NCBI GenBank assembly: GCA_045598945.1
Contig: JAZRVD010000050.1
Span: 1-14,452 of the forward strand
Reading direction: 5' to 3'
Source: Colimorpha sp045598945
GTDB lineage: Bacteria > Bacteroidota > Bacteroidia > Bacteroidales > P3
Length of the DNA stretch: 14,452 bases
Below are positions 1-5,888 of the stretch, piece after piece; position 1 is the stretch's first letter, and each line of letters begins with the position of its first letter. Below the pieces are notes generated by a model that was given only the letters and a program-made list of their open reading frames with translations, did not search any database and was not told the DNA's origin. Made by a program: the position numbers and the translations under genes.

Positions 1-1
1 C

Positions 2-1876
2 GACGCTGTACACAGCCGCTACGGCACTTTTGACAAACTTGGCGATGACAACCAAAGACAGCTTCGTGACCTCGTTGAAGAAGTTAGCGCAAAACAAAAC
101 GAAAAAGGCAGCGTAGCCGACAAGATAGCTACACTATACAACGTTGCCATGGATAGTGCCACCCTGCAGCAACAAGGCGCCACACCAATACAGCCACTCA
201 TGCAAGAAATAGCATCCCTTGACAGCCGTGAGGCTATAATGAACGAGATGGCCACACTGCATACACAAGGCATATACCCATTCTTCGCCATCTTTAACGA
301 AGCCGACCCTAACGACAGCGAGATGCAGATAGCATGGATATACCAGACTGGACTCGGCATGGGCGACAGGGACTACTACTTGGTAAAAAGCAATGAAAAC
401 AAGAAGTTGCTCGAAAGCTATACCACCATGATAGCCACCGAGATGCAGCTGTCAGGCTATGACAAAATCAGCAACCTCAAGGCAGAAAACCTCGCCAAGA
501 TGGTCATAGACTTTGAAACTAAACTGGCAACCACTCAATACGACCGTCTCACCAATCGCGACCCACAAAAGACCACCAACAAAATGACCCTCGGCCATGC
601 CGACAGCTTAGCACCCGTATTTGCCTTCACCAACCACTTCAAAAACATGGGCATAGAAGGTACGCAATACATCAACCTTGGCCAGCCAGGCTATTTTGAG
701 AAAGCCTCGAAGCTTATAGCCCAAACCAATATTGAGACCTTGAAAGCCTACCTCGCCTCTGTTGCCATTCGTAGTGCAGCACCATACCTTAGCGACGACT
801 TTGTAAACGCCAACTTTGAATTTTACGGCAAGGCAAAATCAGGACTCGTACAAAACAAGCCGCGCTGGAAGAGAGCTATAAACACTGTAGACGGCGCACT
901 CGGTGAGGCTATAGGACAACTCTATGTAGAAAAATATTTCCCACCAGAGGCAAAGGAACGCATGATAACACTTGTGGCCAACCTCAAAGAAGCCTTTGGT
1001 CAACGTATCGATGCAGCCACATGGATGGATACTGAAACAAAGGCAAAAGCACAAGAGAAACTCGCCGCCATCGACACCAAGATAGGCTATCCTGACAAAT
1101 GGCGCGACTATAGCGGACTGGAGATTTCAAACGACAGCTACTGGGCCAACGTAGTGCGCAGCAATATCTTCGACACAAAATACATGATTAGCAAACTCAA
1201 CAAGCCTACCGACCATAGCGAATGGGGCATGACACCTCAGACAGCCAACGCCTACTACAACCCAACATCTAACGAGATATGCTTCCCTGCCGGTATCCTT
1301 CAACCACCATTTTTCGATATGAATGCTGACGATGCAGTCAACTACGGTGCCATTGGAATGGTTATAGGCCACGAGATGACACACGGCTTTGACGACCAAG
1401 GGCACCAATACGACAAGAGCGGCAACCTCAGCAACTGGTGGAAAGAAAGCGACAGTGCCAACTTTGCCAACAACGCACAAGTGCTTATCGACCATTTCAA
1501 CCACATTAAAGTCCTTGACGACCCAGAGACATACGCCAACGGAGAATACACCCTCGGCGAAAATATTGCCGACAACGGAGGTCTGCACATCAGCTTCCAA
1601 GCTATGCAGAACGCCATAGCCAAGGGGCAAGTAAACAACAACGAGATGGACGGCTATACCGCCGCACAGCGTTTCTTCCTTGCATACGCACGCGCCTGGG
1701 CCAACAACATACGCAACGAGGAAATAATCAACCGCACCATCAACGACGTTCACTCGCTTGGACGCTGGCGCGTAAACGGCACAGTGCCACACCTCGAAGA
1801 GTTTATCCAAGCCTGGAACATACAGCCAGAAAACGGCATGTACCTCGCCCCAGAAAAACGAGTAGTGCTGTGGTAA
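2..1876 (+). CDS. pepO: M13 family (neprilysin/PepO-like) zinc metallopeptidase, 5' end missing
   Basis: This frame is open from base 2, so the gene begins upstream of the window; the ATG at 149 is internal. The 624 codons present are most of a protein that in this family is usually about 670-700 residues, so roughly the N-terminal tenth (with any signal peptide) is missing. The zinc site HEMTH is at 1370-1384. The third zinc ligand lies in GENIAD at 1556-1573, with the Glu at 1559 and the catalytic-site Asp at 1571. The substrate-binding NAYYNPTSNEI motif and the FPAGILQPPFF segment precede the zinc site. The C terminus ends in VVLW where many family members have a CxxW-type end; the cysteine is absent. 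Known family members are secreted or membrane-anchored endopeptidases that cut short peptides; a periplasmic location is inferred. Its stop overlaps the recO start by 7 bases, so the two are probably co-transcribed. Confidence 0.93.
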   Translation, partial: DAVHSRYGTFDKLGDDNQRQLRDLVEEVSAKQNEKGSVADKIATLYNVAMDSATLQQQGATPIQPLMQEIASLDSREAIMNEMATLHTQGIYPFFAIFNEADPNDSEMQIAWIYQTGLGMGDRDYYLVKSNENKKLLESYTTMIATEMQLSGYDKISNLKAENLAKMVIDFETKLATTQYDRLTNRDPQKTTNKMTLGHADSLAPVFAFTNHFKNMGIEGTQYINLGQPGYFEKASKLIAQTNIETLKAYLASVAIRSAAPYLSDDFVNANFEFYGKAKSGLVQNKPRWKRAINTVDGALGEAIGQLYVEKYFPPEAKERMITLVANLKEAFGQRIDAATWMDTETKAKAQEKLAAIDTKIGYPDKWRDYSGLEISNDSYWANVVRSNIFDTKYMISKLNKPTDHSEWGMTPQTANAYYNPTSNEICFPAGILQPPFFDMNADDAVNYGAIGMVIGHEMTHGFDDQGHQYDKSGNLSNWWKESDSANFANNAQVLIDHFNHIKVLDDPETYANGEYTLGENIADNGGLHISFQAMQNAIAKGQVNNNEMDGYTAAQRFFLAYARAWANNIRNEEIINRTINDVHSLGRWRVNGTVPHLEEFIQAWNIQPENGMYLAPEKRVVLW

Positions 1877-2607
1877 CAACACAGGGCTTTGTACTGCATA
1901 CCGTCCCCTACGGCGACACTTCGGTTATTGCCAAAGTGTTTACAAGAGAGTTGGGGGTATGCAGCTACATCGTAAAAGGAGTACGTGGAGGTAGAAGCAA
2001 GGTAAAACAAAACCTGCTGCAACCTCTCAGCCACCTCGACATGGTGGTATACGACTCAACTAAACACGATATCAACTATATCAAAGAGATGACGCCTGTG
2101 ATGCGTCCTATGGCGGCTCTTGCCGCCACAGGAGCGCCACAGGCACTCTCTTTCTTTATTTGCGAAGCCTTGTATAAAAGTCTCCGCGACAACGAACCAC
2201 AAAAAGAACTATTCGACTATATAACGCACCTGCTCGACAACATCTCACAAGAGAGAATATCGCTGGCACACTATCCAGTCCTCTTCCTAATACAAATGAC
2301 ATACTTTGACGGAATCTTGCCTGTCAACAACTACGACATGCGTTATAAATATTTCAACGTAGACAAAGGATGCTTTGAGATAGAAGACCCCACAAGACCT
2401 CAAATCAACGAACGGCTCTCAAATCTGCTACATGTCTATTTACAGGAATATCAAGAAAGAGGAAAGCAAGATGCCATCAACATGCACAGTGTTGCCTTAA
2501 AAGAAAGACTGGCCCTCATGGATTTGCTAATAGCCTATATGCAACACCACCTTGCCGGTTTTAAGAATTTTAAGTCTCACGAAATACTACACGCCGTACT
2601 CAACTAA
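1870..2607 (+). CDS. recO: DNA repair protein RecO
   Basis: A 245-residue protein, the usual RecO length. RecO works with RecR to load RecA onto SSB-coated single-stranded DNA in the RecF pathway and can anneal DNA strands; it is cytoplasmic. The N terminus reads GFVLHTVPYGDTSVIAKVFT followed by GVCSYIVKGVRGGRSK, the OB-fold region typical of RecO, and then the LLQPLSHLDMVVYDS stretch that ends the fold. The C-terminal part is helical, with the family-like FDGILPVNNYD segment. The four-cysteine zinc site found in some RecO proteins is not present. I chose the GTG at 1870 because no ATG occurs in frame nearby and it places the conserved GfVLht motif at the usual distance; it overlaps the M13 peptidase stop by 7 bases, suggesting translational coupling. 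The gene downstream starts 10 bases after its stop. Confidence 0.93.
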   Translation: MVTTQGFVLHTVPYGDTSVIAKVFTRELGVCSYIVKGVRGGRSKVKQNLLQPLSHLDMVVYDSTKHDINYIKEMTPVMRPMAALAATGAPQALSFFICEALYKSLRDNEPQKELFDYITHLLDNISQERISLAHYPVLFLIQMTYFDGILPVNNYDMRYKYFNVDKGCFEIEDPTRPQINERLSNLLHVYLQEYQERGKQDAINMHSVALKERLALMDLLIAYMQHHLAGFKNFKSHEILHAVLN

Positions 2608-2617
2608 ACACTCAACT

Positions 2618-3265
2618 ATGTACTTTCAAAATATACCCAGCACTCTTACAGACTACGTTGAAAAAGAGATAATACCTCAATATAATCGTTTTGACAAAGC
2701 ACACCAAAGCGAACATGCCAGAAAGGTGATAGCCAACAGTATGACCATGATACAATACTACAATGTAGACCCTAAAATGGTATATCTGTCTGCCGCCTAT
2801 CACGACATAGGACTATGCGAGGGAAGAGATCGGCACCACCTTATGTCTGGAACAATGATGCGCAACGACCAGAACCTTTGCCAATGGTTTAATGATGAAG
2901 AGATAGAAACCATGGCTCAAGCCGTAGAAGACCACAGAGCAAGTGCAGAAAGCACTCCACGCAGCATATATGGCATGATACTGGCAGAAGCCGACCGAGA
3001 TATTGAACCCATCAAAATAGTGCAACGTACAATACAATACAGCCTGTCGCACTACCCCACCCTCGACACCGACGGGCATTGGCAAAGATGCCTCTCTCAT
3101 CTACACGAAAAATATGCCGAAGGTGGATATCTTAAACTCTACATACCTCAATCCACCAACGCTGTCAAACTAAAAGAGCTAAGAACACTAATTCACGATG
3201 AAAAAAGACTTCATCAATTATTTATAACTTTATTAAACAGAGAAATAATAAAGAATACAAAATAA
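2618..3265 (+). CDS. HD-domain phosphohydrolase-like protein
   Basis: A 215-residue cytoplasmic protein with the HD superfamily metal site: His33 (in SEHARKV), the His62-Asp63 doublet (in AAYHDIGL), His106 (in EDHRAS) and an Asp at 126 or 128 (in LAEADRD). HD proteins are metal-dependent phosphohydrolases acting on nucleotides or similar phosphate esters; the substrate here cannot be read from sequence. It resembles uncharacterised HD proteins I remember from Bacteroides, including the QYNRFDKAH and YAEGGYLKL segments. I chose the ATG at 2618 because it leaves a 10-base gap after recO and begins directly before the helical HD fold. An in-frame ATG at 2552 would add 22 residues lying inside recO and unlike the family. 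It is last in the M13-recO-HD cluster and is followed by a hairpin terminator. Confidence 0.85.
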   Translation: MYFQNIPSTLTDYVEKEIIPQYNRFDKAHQSEHARKVIANSMTMIQYYNVDPKMVYLSAAYHDIGLCEGRDRHHLMSGTMMRNDQNLCQWFNDEEIETMAQAVEDHRASAESTPRSIYGMILAEADRDIEPIKIVQRTIQYSLSHYPTLDTDGHWQRCLSHLHEKYAEGGYLKLYIPQSTNAVKLKELRTLIHDEKRLHQLFITLLNREIIKNTK

Positions 3266-3274
3266 TTTGTATAA

Positions 3275-3311
3275 AAAAGAAGCGAGAAAGTTGAACTTTC
3301 ACGCTTCTTTT
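3275..3311. terminator. Bidirectional hairpin terminator between convergent genes
   Basis: Outer arms AAAAGAAGCG (3275-3284) and CGCTTCTTTT (3302-3311) pair fully. After one A/A mismatch, GAAAGT (3286-3291) pairs with ACTTTC (3295-3300) around a TGA loop, giving 16 pairs in all. The A tract on the left and T tract on the right would form U-rich 3' tails in either direction. It lies 9 bases after the HD-gene stop and 20 bases beyond the stop of the minus-strand gene ending at 3332, so it fits an intrinsic terminator serving both. Confidence 0.85.
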
Positions 3312-3331
3312 CACAATACAACATATTGTTG

Positions 3332-4348
3332 CTATTGCTCTACAGGTGCTGGAGTTTTATTTGTGCTATTTTCTGTTACATCAGGAATAGCGACAAGACG
3401 CGTGTAACATTCTTGTAGTTGGAAATACTTTTGCTGAACAACAATAACATTAGCATCACTGAGAGCATCGATAGCTGCATTGATTTCATTACAAAGACGA
3501 TCGGTTTGATGTAATGTGTTGAATAGTTGAGATGCGGCAGGATTGCGATGTATGCGCGCCACTTCACGCTGGGACTTGGCTACAAGTTGCTGTGCATTGA
3601 GCAAGACACGAATGTAAGATATACGACGCTGAATATAAGTATTGTCATCTATACGCTGAGCCTTAAGATAGGAGGTTTGCGCCTGAGCAAAATGATGTGC
3701 ATCGTATGCGTTATCAGCTTCAGCAAGATAGCTATTAAACTTATTCATTATCGTCGAATGATTTTCATCAAGACGTTTGCACGCATCGAAAGAATAGCTA
3801 CTTACCGAAGCACGAGCTTTTTGATAAACGACACGAGCCTGTCCCCAATTATTCTCATTGGCAAAGGCGGCATCTGCCGTAGCAAGATATTCTGCAAAAG
3901 GAACAGAGATAGACTCTATGGAATACACACCTCCATTGAAATTCTTTTTACCCTTCACCTCTATTTCAGAAGCAACCCAAACCATGTTGGCATTGTATTC
4001 CACTTCATTGACGACTACTTTAGCCGACGTAGTAAAGATAACACGAAGCACGCCCTTGCTTTTGGTGTCGCTAATAATTGCCACATCGGGCATAACATTT
4101 ACTGGCACCAAAAACTTATTTTCGCCACTGGCTTTAATCACAAGCGCATTGACACTTTGTAAATACTCCGACGTGGCTGGTTTGACCTCAGCCTCAGCCA
4201 AACGTTTCAAGACTTTACTCTTGGAAGTATTCTGCACCACCTGCTCTAAAAAAGAACGCAAAGCTTCACGATCGACATTGCTTTGTGCAAATGCCGGCAG
4301 TTGCACAGCAACAATCAGCAATAAAATTAAATATCTACAAATTTTCAT
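3332..4348 (-). CDS. Exported protein with a beta-rich domain and TPR-like helices, function unknown
   Basis: I do not recognise this 338-residue protein. It begins with a clear Sec signal peptide (basic MK-CR, then a hydrophobic LILLLIVAVQL core and an AFA-Q cleavage site near residue 22), so it should be periplasmic or surface-exposed. Residues about 65-148 alternate hydrophobic residues and look beta-rich. Residues about 153-182 and 206-236 are a matching pair of TPR-like helical hairpins (YLATADAAFA...ARVVYQKA and YLAEADNAYD...AQTSYLKA). The remainder is helical up to a Pro/Thr-rich tail. Start choice: ATGs at 4360, 4354 and 4348 are in frame; I took 4348 because it puts MK directly before the signal peptide. 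A good Bacteroidota promoter lies upstream at 4493-4524, so it is probably transcribed separately from the M16-like gene before it. Confidence 0.8.
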   Translation of the reverse strand: MKICRYLILLLIVAVQLPAFAQSNVDREALRSFLEQVVQNTSKSKVLKRLAEAEVKPATSEYLQSVNALVIKASGENKFLVPVNVMPDVAIISDTKSKGVLRVIFTTSAKVVVNEVEYNANMVWVASEIEVKGKKNFNGGVYSIESISVPFAEYLATADAAFANENNWGQARVVYQKARASVSSYSFDACKRLDENHSTIMNKFNSYLAEADNAYDAHHFAQAQTSYLKAQRIDDNTYIQRRISYIRVLLNAQQLVAKSQREVARIHRNPAASQLFNTLHQTDRLCNEINAAIDALSDANVIVVQQKYFQLQECYTRLVAIPDVTENSTNKTPAPVEQ

Positions 4349-4492
4349 AAACATTAACATTTATCTATATAGAACTGACGCATATTTTGTTGCATCAATA
4401 TATTAATTAACACGACAACACTCCACCTACAATCACCTAACTTTCTCATTATCAAAAATTACATTTGAATACACTATTCTTCCTTGTATGTG

Positions 4493-4524
4493 CAAATTTA
4501 TATTTTTTACCGAAATAGAGCAAA
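4493..4524 (-). promoter_or_regulatory. Bacteroidota-type promoter for the gene at 3332-4348
   Basis: Read on the minus strand, TTTG (4524-4521) is followed by 20 bases and then TAAATTTG (4500-4493). This matches the known Bacteroidota primary sigma consensus, a -33 TTTG and a -7 TAnnTTTG about 19-20 bases apart. The expected transcript start near 4486 would give an unusually long leader of roughly 125-140 bases. The rest of this 294-base gap (4349-4642) is AT-rich. It holds an inverted repeat at 4530-4551 and a short direct repeat at 4579-4613; I see no small gene or RNA in it. Confidence 0.6.
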
Positions 4525-4529
4525 TTGTA

Positions 4530-4551
4530 GCAATATTTTAACAATTATTGC
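4530..4551. repeat. Inverted repeat next to the -33 box, possible regulator site
   Basis: GCAATA (4530-4535) and TATTGC (4546-4551) are perfect inverted arms. After one T/T mismatch, two further pairs (TT with AA) extend them toward a TAAC centre. The repeat ends 5 bases upstream of the -33 TTTG of the promoter at 4493-4524, where activators often bind. AT-rich dyads arise easily by chance, so the regulatory role is only a suggestion. Confidence 0.3.
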
Positions 4552-4578
4552 CCAAATACCAAACATTCAGACAAGGTT

Positions 4579-4613
4579 ATAACCAATTGATGGAATAAAT
4601 GGTGATAACCAAT
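4579..4613. repeat. Pair of 9-base direct repeats (ATAACCAAT)
   Basis: ATAACCAAT occurs at 4579-4587 and again at 4605-4613, exactly 26 bases apart. The first copy is also the right half of a 10-base palindrome GGTTATAACC (4575-4584), and the second follows a near copy, GGTGATAACC (4601-4610). The pair lies just downstream of the M16-like gene. It may be a protein-binding pair or a chance event in AT-rich DNA. Confidence 0.3.
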
Positions 4614-4642
4614 AATAATAAAAAAGCTGTTATTCTACTGTC

Positions 4643-5863
4643 TTATTCGCCGGCTGTTTCGCCACAAGTAAACCAATACATGCTGTCTGGCTGAAGATAA
4701 CGTACAGCTACTGATTGCAATATCTGTGGTGTAGCAGTGTCAATAGCTTCAAGGTATTTGGAGTAGTTGTCTGTCAAAATTCCGACAGAGGACTGCTGTA
4801 TATGTATCTCGCTAAGCTCGAAGACACCGTCGCGCGAGCGTATCAACTCGCCACGCATATAAGCTTGAACCTCTTTTAACTCCTCCCAAGACACAGGCTC
4901 GTCGATAAGACGTTGTAGTTCAAGGCGTATCTGCGTCAAAGTATCATCAATAGCGTCGTATCGAACATTTGAAGCAATTCTAAAAAGGTTGATGCCACGC
5001 TGACGCATGGAGACAGAGCTGATGCTATATGTATAACCCTTGTCTTCTCGTATATTGGACATGAGGCGACTGCCAAAATAGCCACCTAAAAGAGTATTTA
5101 ATACAGCAAAATAGTAGAAGTCGTGGTCGTCATGAAATAGTTGCAACATTTTGCCCACATAGAGAGGTGTCTGCGAAAGGTCGGTATTGGCTGGCGCTGG
5201 CACTACCACGCTATGAGTAAGAGCAGGGGCATGAGTGTCGAGCGAACGAGGCTCAACGCACGATTGGCGCGGATTGGCCTGCCATTCCAGATGATGAAAA
5301 AGGCTGTCGACAAGCTGTTGCAATGCCTCATCACATGCGCCTGCCATTGTGATATGCGCTTTGCCAATGCCGAGATGTTGTCGAATGAACAGAATGATTG
5401 TGTCGGGCGAGAGGTTGTCAACATCTTCTACAACGGCATAATGCGTCATAGGATGATGCATTCCAAGCAGATGCTGATTAAAAGCACGACGTACAACAGT
5501 GTCTGGGGTGAAATTTTGAATGGTAACTGTCTGACGTAGTTTTTTTACTACTACATCATAATCTTCAGCAGAAAAGCATGGGTCGGCAAAGAGCTCATGC
5601 AGGAGCCGCAAAGTTTCCTCGGCATATTTTCTCAAGACATAAACTGTAAGGTCGTTGGTATAAGTGTCGTAGGATTTTTCAACAACTATGCCACGATAGT
5701 CCAAAAATTCTGCCACTTGTTGAGAGGTATGATTATGCGAGGCCATACAAAAAAGCTTGAAGGCGGCGGAGCTTACCAGTGGCATGGGCTGATAATAGTA
5801 GCCAGACTCAAATGTAAAATTGATACGAACTATGTCGATAGCCGATGAAGGAAATGTACGCAT
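4643..5863 (-). CDS. M16 (pitrilysin/insulinase) family protein lacking the zinc motif
   Basis: This 406-residue protein has the two-lobe layout of a single-unit M16 peptidase. The first lobe opens with VRINFTFESG (residues 12-21). The second carries the family-typical LLGGYFGSRLMSNIREDKGY stretch (258-277) with its Arg and Tyr. The inverted zinc motif HxxEH, expected around residues 30-45, is absent: that stretch reads SSAAFKLFCMASHNHTSQQV, and no HxxEH occurs elsewhere. It is therefore probably non-catalytic, like the inactive partner subunit of M16 heterodimers. The N terminus lacks the usual first strand (L-x-NG type), but an in-frame TAA immediately precedes the ATG, so the short start is real in this sequence. 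No signal peptide is visible, so a cytoplasmic location is predicted. It begins 25 bases after the TonB receptor stop and is probably in the same operon. No clear hairpin follows; only a T-rich tract is seen. Confidence 0.85.
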   Translation of the reverse strand: MRTFPSSAIDIVRINFTFESGYYYQPMPLVSSAAFKLFCMASHNHTSQQVAEFLDYRGIVVEKSYDTYTNDLTVYVLRKYAEETLRLLHELFADPCFSAEDYDVVVKKLRQTVTIQNFTPDTVVRRAFNQHLLGMHHPMTHYAVVEDVDNLSPDTIILFIRQHLGIGKAHITMAGACDEALQQLVDSLFHHLEWQANPRQSCVEPRSLDTHAPALTHSVVVPAPANTDLSQTPLYVGKMLQLFHDDHDFYYFAVLNTLLGGYFGSRLMSNIREDKGYTYSISSVSMRQRGINLFRIASNVRYDAIDDTLTQIRLELQRLIDEPVSWEELKEVQAYMRGELIRSRDGVFELSEIHIQQSSVGILTDNYSKYLEAIDTATPQILQSVAVRYLQPDSMYWFTCGETAGE

Positions 5864-5888
5864 TTATTTATGTTTTTTTTCTATACTG

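Noticed and set aside
1127..1882. 251-residue open frame on the minus strand
   Set aside because: It lies opposite the M13 peptidase, which has all its active-site motifs. The translated frame is Val/Tyr/Phe-rich with no recognisable motif, typical of an antisense shadow.
2552..2617. Upstream ATG extending the HD-domain protein by 22 residues
   Set aside because: The extension lies within the end of recO and does not resemble HD-family N termini; ATG 2618 fits better.
3527..4406. Two plus-strand open frames of 211 and 182 residues
   Set aside because: They oppose the exported TPR-like gene, whose signal peptide, repeats, promoter and terminator all support the minus strand.
4605..4642. Possible terminator after the M16-like gene
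   Set aside because: Only a T-rich run is present on the minus strand. I could not find a stable hairpin before it.
5184..5300. HHLEW in the M16-like protein (residues 190-194) as a displaced zinc motif
   Set aside because: The last residue is Trp, not His, and the position is outside the usual M16 active site, so it is not HxxEH.
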